Part shown: positions 16,482 to 24,714 of the stretch, piece after piece
How the letters are laid out: every line of letters starts with the position of its first letter
Numbering within the stretch: position 1 is the stretch's first letter
Origin: Croceicoccus naphthovorans
Lineage (GTDB): Bacteria; Pseudomonadota; Alphaproteobacteria; Sphingomonadales; Sphingomonadaceae
NCBI RefSeq assembly: GCF_001028705.1
Contig: NZ_CP011772.1
Span: forward strand, 61,077-125,076
Reading direction: 5' to 3'
DNA: 64,000 bases
Translations under genes and position numbers: made by a program
The notes under the pieces: generated by a model
Told to the model about the DNA's origin: nothing
The model's input: only the letters and a program-made list of their open reading frames with translations
The model's database searches: none

Positions 16482-18824
16482 CTACATCTCCATGCCGTCA
16501 TCAGGCGCGATCTCGGGTTCATCGGTGCCTTTTGGCCCGCCCGCGGATCGCTCGATCCGGGTCTCCGGTTCAAGCGCTTCACCCAGCTCGCGCGCGTTCT
16601 GGTTCGCGCGCTGTCCTGCCGCTTTGGCAGCTGACTGTGTGATTGCTTTCGCCTCGCTTGGCGCATGGCGGGAATGGGTGTCGGCGACAGGCGAGGCGCT
16701 GCCCGCACGGAACGCCATTGTCGCTGCGATACGGACCGCTGGCGCGCCGCTCTCGGCGACAACCTGCGGCGGTTGAGGCTCTGCCTCATCATGCCCCGGC
16801 ACCGCCGCAGCGGGCCTTGCCTGTTTCTCATCGGGCAGAATCAGATTTGCAGGTTGGAGCTCATCCCTGGTCTCCCGGCCACCCTTGTCTTCCGCACCGT
16901 CAGCCTCACCGCCAGCGGCATTCGAGAACTCGATCGGCTCGACATTCTCGCGCAGGACATAGCCATCGGCAACCTTGGGATAGTCCTTCCAGGCGAGTTT
17001 GATCCGAGCGGCGTCGAAGCCTTCGGGGAACACCACGAAGCCGCGCAGCGAGGGCAGCTTCATGATGTCGTCGGGGAGCACCAGAGGCTGGACTTCGGAG
17101 CGCGGAGTGATTGTCGCGGCGTCGCGGATGTTGGAATAACCGTAGCTGTAGGCTTCATCCATCATTCGCACTTCGCGGTGGCCAATATAGTCCGAGCAAT
17201 GCTCGGCGGTGTCACGGTCGGCCGCGGCCAGGATGAGCTTGGTGCGCGCCAGCGAGGCGAGGTTCTGCGCGCCCTCCTTGCCGTAAGTCTCCGAGAGCTT
17301 GGCGAACGAATGGATGCCGAGCACGAAGGCGCCGCCGAAACCTCGTGCGGTCTGCAAACCGTCCTCGATTGCCGGCAGGCGGTGGAGCGCATGCACCTCG
17401 TCGAAGAAGAACCAGGTGCGCAGGTCCCGCGTGCGCGGCAGGCGCATCAGGGTATGGACCGCGAGGTTCATCCACAGCGACAGCAGCGCCCGGTTGAGCA
17501 CCAGTTCGTTGTGCGAGGAGGTAATGAACAGGATCGAACCCGGCTTGTCCTCGACGCGAATCCAGTCACAGATCGAAAACGGCTCCTTGCCCTCAGGGAG
17601 GAAGCGCAGGGCCTGCGCGTTGGTGTTGAACACAGCCCGGATCGATTCCGCCATCTTGGCCGCCTCGGGCGCGGTCAGCGGATCGGCGACGGTGTTCTCG
17701 AGCATGTTGTGGACCGCCTTGAGGTCGGCCATCATGAGGCGGTTCGCGAGTGCCTGGTTGGTCGCCTGACCTTCCTTGATGAGCTTGATGCAGGATTCCA
17801 CGAACAGCGTGCGCGCAGCGAGCATCCAGAAGGGTTCTGCGCCGCCGCCATCTGCGGGCAGCAGCGCCGCGGCGATGCCGGTAAAATCGGCGTGGTTTTT
17901 CGCTTCGCCGAACACCGACCAGGACGGACAACGCTCGTCCATCGGGTTGAGGATGATGTCGGTTTCCGGGTTGTAGAAGGTCTCGACGTAGGCGCCAGTG
18001 AGGTCGAAAACGACAGCCCGGTCGCGCCGCACCCGCATCTGCGCGATAAGTGCGCGCATCTGGGTTGTCTTGCCGGTACCGGTCGAGCCGATCATCATCG
18101 TGTGCGACTGTTCGGTGCGCCAGGGGAAGGGGATACCTGCCATCGAATAGACATGATGTATTCCCGCCGCCTTGCGGTCTTCGAGGCTCATTGCCATCAC
18201 CTGATCGAAGCTCTTGCCGGGCAGTTTCTCGGCGATCTCCTGGTCCAAAAGCGCGCGGTTGTGGGCGTTGATGACACTGGCGAGCTCTGCCCCATCGACC
18301 AGCATCGCGCCGCGTTGATGTCGCTCCTCGAGGATCGACTTTCCGCGCCGCTTCGAGAAGTCGACGAACCAGACCGCGAGCGGGACGGCGACGAACAGCG
18401 AGATGAACAGCGAACCCCAAATGGCGTGCATGAGCTTGTTCCAGGCGATCACCACATCGGGGTGCGAGGCCACCATCGAAATCGGTGCCGGGATCACTTC
18501 GCCCGATGGCACGGTAAGGTTGATCACCTTGCTCGGCGAGAACTCCATAAAGGCCCAACCGGCGGCATAGGTCCGCATCAGGATCATCTCGATTTCGTGT
18601 TCGTGAAGCCGCAGCGCGAGGACCACCGAGAGCACGAACAGGAAGGTGAAGAACCAGACCAGGAAGGGCAGCCGGGCAGAGGCAAACCACATCAGGAATT
18701 CATGAGTGATGAGCTGCGAGCCGCGGGTGAAATCACCGGCATTGCGCGGCATGGTTCCGCGCGCCGAATGGTGCTGCAACTTGCCCGGTCGAGCGCGGTC
18801 GGACCAGGTGTCAGGCCCCGCCAT
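16482..18824 (-). CDS. traD: Type IV coupling protein TraD
   Basis: TraD is the inner-membrane ATPase that brings the relaxase-DNA complex to the transfer channel. The 780-residue product has two N-terminal membrane segments (about residues 45-70 and 132-155). Walker A is GSTGTGKTT near residue 248 and Walker B is WFFFDEVHAL near 473. The conserved C-terminal part of the ATPase (SLARTKLILAAADRDTAEHC) follows, and then a long charged tail after about residue 640 that in F contacts the relaxosome. The ATG at 18824 is chosen because GGAGGT lies 5 nt upstream; a shorter start is MPRNAGDFTRG at 18752. It overlaps the upstream ribbon-helix-helix gene by 14 bp. Confidence 0.93.
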   Translation of the reverse strand: MAGPDTWSDRARPGKLQHHSARGTMPRNAGDFTRGSQLITHEFLMWFASARLPFLVWFFTFLFVLSVVLALRLHEHEIEMILMRTYAAGWAFMEFSPSKVINLTVPSGEVIPAPISMVASHPDVVIAWNKLMHAIWGSLFISLFVAVPLAVWFVDFSKRRGKSILEERHQRGAMLVDGAELASVINAHNRALLDQEIAEKLPGKSFDQVMAMSLEDRKAAGIHHVYSMAGIPFPWRTEQSHTMMIGSTGTGKTTQMRALIAQMRVRRDRAVVFDLTGAYVETFYNPETDIILNPMDERCPSWSVFGEAKNHADFTGIAAALLPADGGGAEPFWMLAARTLFVESCIKLIKEGQATNQALANRLMMADLKAVHNMLENTVADPLTAPEAAKMAESIRAVFNTNAQALRFLPEGKEPFSICDWIRVEDKPGSILFITSSHNELVLNRALLSLWMNLAVHTLMRLPRTRDLRTWFFFDEVHALHRLPAIEDGLQTARGFGGAFVLGIHSFAKLSETYGKEGAQNLASLARTKLILAAADRDTAEHCSDYIGHREVRMMDEAYSYGYSNIRDAATITPRSEVQPLVLPDDIMKLPSLRGFVVFPEGFDAARIKLAWKDYPKVADGYVLRENVEPIEFSNAAGGEADGAEDKGGRETRDELQPANLILPDEKQARPAAAVPGHDEAEPQPPQVVAESGAPAVRIAATMAFRAGSASPVADTHSRHAPSEAKAITQSAAKAAGQRANQNARELGEALEPETRIERSAGGPKGTDEPEIAPDDGMEM

Positions 18825-19101
18825 GGAAGACCTCCATGCGCCGCTCGGCTTCGGTCAGGAGTTCATCGTGCACCTCGGGATATTCGCGCTGGACCATGAG
18901 GTCGAGCGCGAGGAAGGTATACTCGGCCGAGAACTGCCGCCGACGATCTTGTTCGGACGAACCGGAAAGGTCGTCAAGGAAACGCTCGATGGCGATTCGC
19001 AGGAGCTTGGATCGGGAGATATTGCGCGAGGCCGCAGCGGCATTGGCCGCCTCGGCAACCGATCCGGGAAGCCGGACCGAAATCAGGACTGTTTCTGTCA
19101 T
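18811..19101 (-). CDS. Ribbon-helix-helix protein upstream of traD (possible relaxosome accessory factor)
   Basis: A 96-residue protein with an N-terminal ribbon-helix-helix fold: the beta strand TVLISVRLPGSVAEA is followed by ISRSKLLRIAIERFLDD. The C-terminus is acidic and helical. TraY of F and TrwA of R388 are accessory proteins of this fold; they bind oriT and stimulate nicking and traD expression. The position here, directly beside the candidate oriT and first in the traD-traI operon, fits that role. GAAGGG lies 7 nt upstream of the ATG at 19101. Assignment as a TraY/TrwA equivalent is inference. Confidence 0.75.
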   Translation of the reverse strand: MTETVLISVRLPGSVAEAANAAAASRNISRSKLLRIAIERFLDDLSGSSEQDRRRQFSAEYTFLALDLMVQREYPEVHDELLTEAERRMEVFHGGA

Positions 19102-19573
19102 CACCAAACCCTTCGAAAAGGGCCCGGTGGGGATTGCGCCTGGATGTTTTAGGCCATCGTCGATGGCTTGGCAAGGGAAGGGAAGGCCGACGCCTGCCGT
19201 ATTCGAGTGTATTACGCCCTAAATGGCGCATTTGCGTTGTCTGCATTTGTGTTCATCAATTTGCACACTTTGTGATACACGGAGACGATTGCTGTATACG
19301 CGCGCAATTCCGCCAAATCGTCTAACGGCTCTGCCGTGTACGGTCTGCTACTCTTCCAATCAATCCCACCCAAGCCGTTGCTCGCGGAGTCATCTGGATT
19401 TCCGGTGATATGGCGAAGGGCCTTCAAGGCAAGATATGGCGCTGACGCCGATGCATTTTACTTTGCCAATTGGTCATGAATTTGCGCCTGGCGATGCGTG
19501 AAGGCTTGCAAAGAGCGCATGTCCAGGCAAGGCTTACGGCCGGGAGGTTTCAGCACCACCCAGGAGTATCATC
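19102..19573 (+). other. oriT: Candidate origin of transfer (oriT) region
   Basis: This 472-bp stretch has no convincing gene, is richer in A+T than its flanks and lies between the relaxosome genes and the leading region. It holds GCGTTGTCT at 19234-19242, close to the nick context of R388-type MobF origins (GCGTATTGTCT). A hairpin with CGCC/GGCG arms (19215-19218 and 19225-19228) lies 8 nt before it. It also holds two copies of TTGCGCCTGG, near 19134 and 19481, and ATTGC/GCAAT arms around 19288-19307. The inferred cut after 19242 on the plus strand would send higher coordinates into the recipient first. The nick assignment is inference. Confidence 0.5.
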
Positions 19574-19801
19574 ATGGCCAGAAGAGGAAGCCTTGAAGCC
19601 GAACGTCGAGCCATCGCCAAGGATCGCGACGCGCTCGCAGCGCGTGAAGCGAAGCTGCGCGATAACGAGCAGAAATCGAGCATCGAACTGATGCGCAAAA
19701 GCCCGCTTGGCAAGGCGCCGTTCGAGCGGGTCGAAGCGTTCTTTGCAATGCTCGGCAAGCTCGGGCTCGACGAGGCGGAAAAGCGCTTGTCGGCAAGCTG
19801 A
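19574..19801 (+). CDS. Small charged coiled-coil protein beside oriT
   Basis: A 75-residue, strongly charged helical protein (MARRGSLEAERRAIAKDRDA at the start), probably a short coiled coil followed by a helical hairpin. CAGGAG lies 9 nt before the ATG. It is the only plus-strand gene here, reads away from the putative oriT and is followed by a strong terminator, so it forms its own transcription unit. I do not know the family. Its position would suit a TraM-like oriT-binding or nucleoid-type protein, without sequence proof. Confidence 0.6.
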   Translation: MARRGSLEAERRAIAKDRDALAAREAKLRDNEQKSSIELMRKSPLGKAPFERVEAFFAMLGKLGLDEAEKRLSAS

Positions 19802-19823
19802 AACCGGTCTCGGCAAGAGACCA

Positions 19824-19860
19824 GCGCCGCCGGGTATTAGACATGCCCGGCGGCGCTTTT
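19824..19860 (+). terminator. Rho-independent terminator after the small oriT-side gene
   Basis: Perfect 11-bp arms, GCGCCGCCGGG (19824-19834) and CCCGGCGGCGC (19846-19856), enclose an 11-nt loop and are followed by TTTT. It lies 23 bp after the stop of the 75-residue gene. Confidence 0.9.
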
Positions 19861-19930
19861 GCATCATGCAAAAAGAACAGGCCGGAGAGACCCACATCGG
19901 ATCCCTCCGGCCCGTTTGAATGATGGCGCG

Positions 19931-20242
19931 TCAGAACGGACAGTCATCGTCCCAGTCGGCGTCCATCAGCACGCTCATGAAGCTGGCGGCGCGGGCAATG
20001 TTGTCTTCGTCGAAGTCGTCGGCCATCTGACCCTGGACCGTATGGACGATCCGGTCGATGAGGTGGATCGGCAGCGCGTTGTAGTCGCCTTCCTCGACAA
20101 CCCGGAACGAGCCGTCTTCGTCCTCGATCACGTGACAGTCGAAGAAGCTGTGCGCGGCGCGCATTGTCGCGGTGCGAATGGCGGCGTCGTAGCCAAAGCG
20201 ATCGAACTCGGGAATGTCGAAACGGGAAACGAGAGCGTTCAT
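19931..20242 (-). CDS. Conserved plasmid protein with an SSB-like C-terminal tip
   Basis: A 103-residue acidic protein of unknown family, first gene of the presumed leading region and reading towards oriT. Its core contains DCHVIEDEDGSFRVVEEGDYNAL-type beta structure and a helical second half. The last residues are DADWDDDCPF, which closely resemble the acidic tip of bacterial SSB (DDDIPF), the docking site for RecQ, PriA, RecO, exonuclease I and others. A GGAGG site lies 6 nt before the ATG. Behind it (20341-20428) is a structured hairpin element shared with the DUF2493 gene. The sequence shows the tail; an SSB-partner-binding role is inference. Confidence 0.75.
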   Translation of the reverse strand: MNALVSRFDIPEFDRFGYDAAIRTATMRAAHSFFDCHVIEDEDGSFRVVEEGDYNALPIHLIDRIVHTVQGQMADDFDEDNIARAASFMSVLMDADWDDDCPF

Positions 20243-20340
20243 GAAAACCTCCTATTGAGAGCACTTGAAAAGAGGTCTCGAGGCAGGATGATCGCGCTTG
20301 GCGCGGGTCACAGAACGGGCCGCAGGGCCGCCGCGTGAGC

Positions 20341-20428
20341 GGGGGTGGGGGAGCCGATTTTTTCGCGAGCCAAGGCGCAGCCGCAGGACGCGCAAAAAAT
20401 TGGGGGAACCGCCCTTCTTGACGCGGGC
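20341..20428 (-). repeat. Hairpin leader element, copy 1 (upstream of the 103-residue gene)
   Basis: Arms 20354-20367 and 20389-20403 pair over 14 positions (CCGATTTTTTCGCG with its partner, one bulge and one wobble). The loop contains CAAGGCGCAGCCGCAG, and G-rich tracts flank both sides on the plus strand. The same architecture, with compensating arm changes, occurs at 21815-21890. The element lies about 100-190 nt upstream of the minus-strand start at 20242. The rest of the 20243-20657 gap holds only the terminator at 20588-20622. Confidence 0.65.
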
Positions 20429-20587
20429 CAATGGCGGTCATCACGCTTGGCAAATCTGCGAGAAGGAATACCCCCTATCCATCCCGCCCGGCCGATGAGA
20501 GCCATGCCGTGCCGCCAGCAGGCCATCGGCCGTCACTGGCGGGGTCAGCATGCGAGCGAGCCGGGCATGGGAGTGCGCAATCGACAG

Positions 20588-20622
20588 CAAAAATGGGCAT
20601 CCGGCGGTGAGACCGGACACCC
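20588..20622 (-). terminator. Terminator of the DUF2493 gene
   Basis: On the minus strand, GGGGTGTCCGG (20622-20612) pairs with CCGGATGCCC (20603-20594), with two wobble pairs. It is followed by ATTTTT (complement of 20588-20593). It starts about 35 bp after the DUF2493 stop. Confidence 0.7.
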
Positions 20623-20657
20623 CTTTTGCGAGAACCGTGGATGCAAGTCCTGGCCGC

Positions 20658-21701
20658 TCAGAATGGCGGGAGATCGTCCCCATTGGCGGCGCGCCTTGCT
20701 GCTTGCGGGCCGGCTTGCGCTTCAGCCTTCGCCTGGCGCTGTACGGGTCCATTATCGGCGCCCGCTTCGCGCACGATGTGCATGGGAATGCGTGCCTCGC
20801 GCAACCGGTCAGCAAGGTTCGCCTGAATGCCACCGCCGCTGCACACGATCGCTTCGACCGGCTTGAACGCAAGCATCCTTGCATTGCGCTGATAGGGTGC
20901 GGAAGCCCCGCGCGATGCATCGGGCTTGCACAGGATCACCGGCACGCCCTGGCGCGATGCCCAGGAGGCAGCGATGACATCGGCGCCCTTGTTCTGCGCG
21001 GTGGTTGCCAGCACCATCGAGGGAATGCGTTCGCGCACGGCATCGAGGTAATCGTGCACCTGGCCAATGTCGGTAAATTGCTGCCCGCCCGAGAACACCA
21101 CGACCGGTCCCGAAGGAGCGAACTGCTCACGGCGTTGTGCGCGCTGCGATGCGAGATAATCGCGCGCTTCGATCATCGATGCGTTGTTTTTCATCGAGAC
21201 CCGCGACCCGCGCACCGGCGAGAAGGGACGGCCGGTTTCGACAAGATAGATCGAGGCGGCATGATCGCGCATGCACTCCATCGCGTCGCGGCACTCGGCG
21301 AGGCTCCTGGCCTGCATGGTGAGGTCCTCGACGTCGGTGGCGTAGACTTCGCTCGGATCGTATTCGCGCAGCTTCTCCTGAAGCTTTCTCGCCATGGCAT
21401 CCTCGCGGTCATCGAGGCGCTTGGCCACCACGTGGAAGCTGTTGGCGACGCCCCAGGCGACTTCGCTTGCGAAGTCCTCCATGCGGGTGTCGCGAAACAG
21501 GTCGAAAACCGTTGCCAGCATCATCTCGATCGCAGCCTGCGCGATATCGGGATCGGGCATTTCGGCCGAGCTCGGTTCGTCGGCGACCGAAAGTCGGGAA
21601 AGTTCGGTCTGCTCCATGAAGGCCCGGGCATAGTCGGGCGTCTGGACCTCACGCGCATAGTGCTCGGCAAGGTCGGAAAAGTTCGAGAAACGAGTGGTCA
21701 T
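20658..21701 (-). CDS. DUF2493 (SLOG/YpsA-like) protein with an SSB-like C-terminal tip
   Basis: A 347-residue protein. The C-terminal half is a Rossmann-like DUF2493 domain of the SLOG superfamily: PVVVFSGGQQFTDIGQVHDYL, then MVLATTAQNKGADVIAASWA, VPVILCKPD and IVCSGGGIQANLADRLREA. SLOG domains bind nucleotides or nucleic acids. The N-terminal 200 residues are helical and specific to plasmid homologues. The last residues are GDDLPPF, again like an SSB tip. The ATG at 21701 is preferred because GGAGG lies 6 nt upstream. It has its own leader hairpin (21815-21890) and a terminator. Confidence 0.82.
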   Translation of the reverse strand: MTTRFSNFSDLAEHYAREVQTPDYARAFMEQTELSRLSVADEPSSAEMPDPDIAQAAIEMMLATVFDLFRDTRMEDFASEVAWGVANSFHVVAKRLDDREDAMARKLQEKLREYDPSEVYATDVEDLTMQARSLAECRDAMECMRDHAASIYLVETGRPFSPVRGSRVSMKNNASMIEARDYLASQRAQRREQFAPSGPVVVFSGGQQFTDIGQVHDYLDAVRERIPSMVLATTAQNKGADVIAASWASRQGVPVILCKPDASRGASAPYQRNARMLAFKPVEAIVCSGGGIQANLADRLREARIPMHIVREAGADNGPVQRQAKAEAQAGPQAARRAANGDDLPPF

Positions 21702-21814
21702 GATATCCTCCGAAGGATCTGTCTCTCTCATCACCGCGATGAAAGATGAGCCTTGAAGGACGCCGGAGTCAGGCCGTCACAGGACGGCGTTGCCGCAGGC
21801 CACGCCGCCGCGCC

Positions 21815-21890
21815 AAGCGGGCGTGGGGGGAGCCGATTATTGTCCGTCAAGGCGAAGCCGCAGCACGGTCAATAATCGGGGGGCACCCGC
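21815..21890 (-). repeat. Hairpin leader element, copy 2 (upstream of DUF2493)
   Basis: Arms 21833-21846 (CCGATTATTGTCCG) and 21866-21879 (CGGTCAATAATCGG) form 13 pairs around one T-T mismatch. The loop CAAGGCGAAGCCGCAG is almost identical to that of copy 1, while the arm bases differ in a compensating way. This points to selection on the folded form. It lies about 115-190 nt upstream of the DUF2493 start. Confidence 0.7.
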
Positions 21891-22063
21891 GATCCTTGAT
21901 GGTCGCCAGCTCCCAGGCGTCATGCTTTGGCGATGCCGATTTCGCTCGGCCACGGAGATGAGAGAGTTGAAAAGGTTTTGCCCCCGAACCGCGCGAGCCC
22001 GGAGGGGGAGGGCGCGTTCGGGGTGAACAGCAAAACACCGCACCGACTGCGACCCGCTCTTGA

Positions 22064-22104
22064 GGCCTCCCACAGGGCACCTTTGTGCCCGCTCGAGGGA
22101 GGCC
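22064..22104. other. Nested hairpin in the gene-free region
   Basis: Outer arms GGCCTCCC (22064-22071) and GGGAGGCC (22097-22104) enclose inner arms GGGCAC (22075-22080) and GTGCCC (22085-22090) with a CTTT loop. No T-run follows on either strand, so it is not a standard terminator. It could be a structured RNA or a protein-binding site. Confidence 0.45.
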
Positions 22105-22444
22105 GGCGGGATCGCCCTGGACAGCGCCGACGACGGCGCGGCCAGCAACCAATAGCGGACCCCTTGCCGGAGCAAGTCCGTCGTCCCGCGGGGCCCGTGC
22201 CTGCCACGGGTGCGGGACGGCGACGGTGCCGGAGGCAAGAGTGCCGGCGGCCCAATTCCGGAAGCACCGCACCCGCAGGAGCGCGGCTGCAAGGCGCGCG
22301 GGATCGAGTGCGGCAATCTTGACAGGGCCGCTCCTTCTGAAATCGATCGCGAACGCGTGGGGAGAAATCCGTCATCACCAGTTTGCAAGTGCGTTACGCA
22401 TTGCAGGCTCGCCAAACACGGGGGCGGCGCGCTAGATTGCCGGG

Positions 22445-22684
22445 ATGGTGAAGATGACGATTTACGTACCGCCGGAATTGATGGCGTTCGCTCAGGGCGA
22501 GGTATCGGCGCGCGGCATGGGCACGGTCAACGACTATGTGTGCGAACTGATCCGCAAGGATCGAGACCGGGTGAACCTGCGCGATTTGCTGATGGAAGGG
22601 GCCACATCAGCGTTTGGCACTCCCGCTGATGCGAAATATTTTGACGGCTTTCGCTCTCGCGTCACGGGCAGCGCAGCTTCGTAA
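22445..22684 (+). CDS. ParD-like ribbon-helix-helix antitoxin, apparently without ParE
   Basis: A 79-residue protein with MVKMTIYVPPELMAFAQGEV, matching the strand-helix opening of ParD-type antitoxins, followed by NDYVCELIRKDRDR. ParD binds its own promoter and neutralises the gyrase poison ParE. No parE-like gene follows; instead an unrelated 91-residue gene starts 52 bp later. It may be a degenerate pair, a solitary antitoxin protecting against a chromosomal ParE, or part of a pair with a new partner. The start could also be the ATG at 22454. Confidence 0.7.
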   Translation: MVKMTIYVPPELMAFAQGEVSARGMGTVNDYVCELIRKDRDRVNLRDLLMEGATSAFGTPADAKYFDGFRSRVTGSAAS

Positions 22685-22736
22685 GAGCATGGGTCGGCAA
22701 GGACGCCTTTTGAATTGATCGATTGGGAATTGGGTC

Positions 22737-23012
22737 ATGGAATTTGACGACCAGATGCGGCGGTTCTTCGGGACTGACGACCTTGCCAACGTATCCGCTG
22801 AAGGGATGGCAAGCGGCATCGAACGCATGCAGGTCGAGTTCGGGTTGGAGACCGACAAGGGGCGCAGGTTCGCCATGTGGTCGCTGCTCTACATGCTGGG
22901 CTCGGCACCCGACCTCGATGTCGCGTTCAAGGATCCGCTGGACCGCGATGCGGCGCGCACTTTCATGGATTTGCTCGATCAGGCCAACAGCGCTGAAGAC
23001 AGCCGCTTATAG
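22737..23012 (+). CDS. Hypothetical protein downstream of the ParD-like gene
   Basis: A 91-residue acidic, helical protein (MEFDDQMRRFFGTDDLANVS at the start) with no recognised motif. It is in the same orientation as the ParD-like gene, 52 bp behind it, so the two may share a transcript. It does not look like ParE, which is basic and RelE-fold. It converges on the DUF4411 gene. Function unknown. Confidence 0.5.
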   Translation: MEFDDQMRRFFGTDDLANVSAEGMASGIERMQVEFGLETDKGRRFAMWSLLYMLGSAPDLDVAFKDPLDRDAARTFMDLLDQANSAEDSRL

Positions 23013-23065
23013 GTCCTGAGGAGGTAGGTATCAGTCTGCGACGCAAGCTACTCTAATCGTCAAAT

Positions 23066-23563
23066 CTACGCGGCTGCGCCAAGGACGAAGCGGGCACGCT
23101 CACGACGCAGCATCTCGTATGGCGAAACGCAGGTTATCCCGAGTGCGATACAGGCATTTGGAATTTTGATCTTGCGGACCGACTCCGAAGGTACTTCATG
23201 GGTCACCACAATAGATTCGTGGGCCTTTGCATGGGCGACAAGCCAATAGTCTGCGACCTGGAGGAAGGTCGCGATCGCAGCTGGTTCGTAGTTCTGGCCC
23301 GTGGCCCAGGCAGAAACTTCACCCAAGGCAGGCAAAACCACATCATCCGGGGCGAGAAAGAACGGTCGGCCACGCTCGGTCGCCCAGTCGGCAAGTTCGT
23401 CGCCAGCGCCTACCAATTCGTCGCTGACTTTTTCGATGCTTGCGACAACGCCCGCCTGATTTTGTTCGACAAGCCAGTCCCAGAAGGCCGGACAGAAATC
23501 GAAGCCGTAGTGAAGGTTCTTGCCCTGGATGAAGACGTTGGCGTCCAGCAGGTAGCGGCTCAA
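23066..23563 (-). CDS. DUF4411 PIN-domain protein (probable toxin)
   Basis: A 165-residue PIN-fold protein: LLDANVFIQGKNLHYGFDFC is the DUF4411 opening with the first acidic metal ligand. It continues with conserved acidic residues around EKVSDELVG and ESIVVTHEVP. PIN proteins are Mg-dependent RNases and many are toxins. Its start overlaps the stop of the ImmA/IrrE-type regulator by 4 bp. DUF4411 genes commonly pair with such XRE-ImmA proteins, and the tight coupling supports a toxin-antitoxin-like module. Confidence 0.8.
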   Translation of the reverse strand: MSRYLLDANVFIQGKNLHYGFDFCPAFWDWLVEQNQAGVVASIEKVSDELVGAGDELADWATERGRPFFLAPDDVVLPALGEVSAWATGQNYEPAAIATFLQVADYWLVAHAKAHESIVVTHEVPSESVRKIKIPNACIALGITCVSPYEMLRRERARFVLGAAA

Positions 23564-24714
23564 GGCAACACCCCCACTTCGTGGCCGATATTGTTGAACG
23601 TCTCGGTCTTGGCGACACCCAGCATACGAAAGGCATCGCGATAAAGGGTCTGTCCCTCAAGTGTGCTTTCAACGAGCGCACGCGCAAAGCGCCGACTGAC
23701 GCGCGAAAGGGTCGTGCGATAGAAATCCCCGCCGCCCCCACCACGCTCCGCAATGGCGCGTAACCGCGCCCGCTCTGCCGCCCAGGCTGCATCGAAGGCT
23801 TCCCTCGTCAACCAATTGGCATCAAGCAGGCGTCGCAGGATTACCAAACTACTGACCTTGTAACGACGGGTAAGACGGGAGATCGCACTTTCGAGAGGTT
23901 CGTCGGCAATCAGATTCTGGCGCAGGGCAGCCAGCGGAACGAGCAGTTCGGCTGCCACAGCATTGCACCAGACTTCCTCTCGCCGAAATCCAGCAACTGG
24001 CGCAGCACTGGCATTGGAGATGCCAGACGCCCCAAGCCACAGGTGCGCCAACTCATGAGCAAGCGTGAACATCTGCGCAGATTTGCTGTCCGAGCCGTTG
24101 ATGAAAACTAGCGGCGCCTGAGGATCGACGAGAGCAAAGCCCCGGAATTCCTCAGGATCGAGTCGCCGACTGTTGTTGCTGAGAACGACCCCGCTGACCA
24201 TGACCAAGACGCCGATGCTATCCGCGTGCCCGATGAACAACCGCAATGCGTCTTCCCAGGTTCGGCAAGCCGCTCGTGCTTCAAGATCAAACGACAAGGC
24301 TTCTGCCATGCGCGCCGCGACCGCAACGGGTCGTTCATTCAGCGTGGCGCTACCAACGAACGCCAGTTCGGGCAGGCGCACCGCACGGGCATAATCCTTG
24401 AACCAACCCTGCCGTTCCTGGCACGCGTAGACCATGTCGATGAGGTTCGGGCTCGGGCGGTGAACACCGCGACCGTCCACAGTCCGAAAATCCGGAATTG
24501 GAAGTTCTTCCTGCGGGGGAGCAGGCAAGAAGAGGTAGCCCACCGGCACGTGTACGGCATTAGCGAAGGACTGTAGCTGCTTGATCGTGGGTTGAGCTTC
24601 GCCAGCTTCCCACAATGCCAATTTGGGGAAACGATGATCCAGATCCTCTATGCTCAAGCCAGCACGCTCACGGGCCCACGTGAAGAGATCTGGATGAATT
24701 GCCGCCCTGGTCAT
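23560..24714 (-). CDS. XRE-family regulator with ImmA/IrrE zinc metalloprotease domain
   Basis: A 384-residue protein. Residues 1-65 form an XRE helix-turn-helix (LFTWARERAGLSIEDLDHRF). The rest is an ImmA/IrrE (COG2856) domain with the zinc motif HELAHLWLG at about residues 219-227 and a downstream EEVWCNAVAAELLVP. Proteins of this type cleave repressors or act as antitoxins. It is coupled to the DUF4411 gene by a 4-bp overlap. The upstream gap 24715-25050 is A+T-rich and should hold its promoter. Confidence 0.85.
   Translation of the reverse strand: MTRAAIHPDLFTWARERAGLSIEDLDHRFPKLALWEAGEAQPTIKQLQSFANAVHVPVGYLFLPAPPQEELPIPDFRTVDGRGVHRPSPNLIDMVYACQERQGWFKDYARAVRLPELAFVGSATLNERPVAVAARMAEALSFDLEARAACRTWEDALRLFIGHADSIGVLVMVSGVVLSNNSRRLDPEEFRGFALVDPQAPLVFINGSDSKSAQMFTLAHELAHLWLGASGISNASAAPVAGFRREEVWCNAVAAELLVPLAALRQNLIADEPLESAISRLTRRYKVSSLVILRRLLDANWLTREAFDAAWAAERARLRAIAERGGGGGDFYRTTLSRVSRRFARALVESTLEGQTLYRDAFRMLGVAKTETFNNIGHEVGVLP

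Larger units (their letters stand above)
21702..22444. other. Gene-free structured region upstream of the DUF2493 gene
   Basis: No gene is supported in this 743-bp stretch. It contains leader hairpin copy 2 (21815-21890) and a hairpin with CCCCGAAC/GTTCGGGG arms (21982-21989 and 22016-22023) enclosing a GGAGGGGGAGGG tract. It also contains a nested hairpin at 22064-22104. The remainder up to 22440 is GC-rich with many short inverted repeats. Confidence 0.6.

Noticed and set aside
16665..18899. A 744-codon open frame on the plus strand
   Set aside because: It lies antisense to the whole of traD, and its translation is rich in Arg/His/Gly with no motif; GC-rich coding DNA often leaves long antisense frames open.
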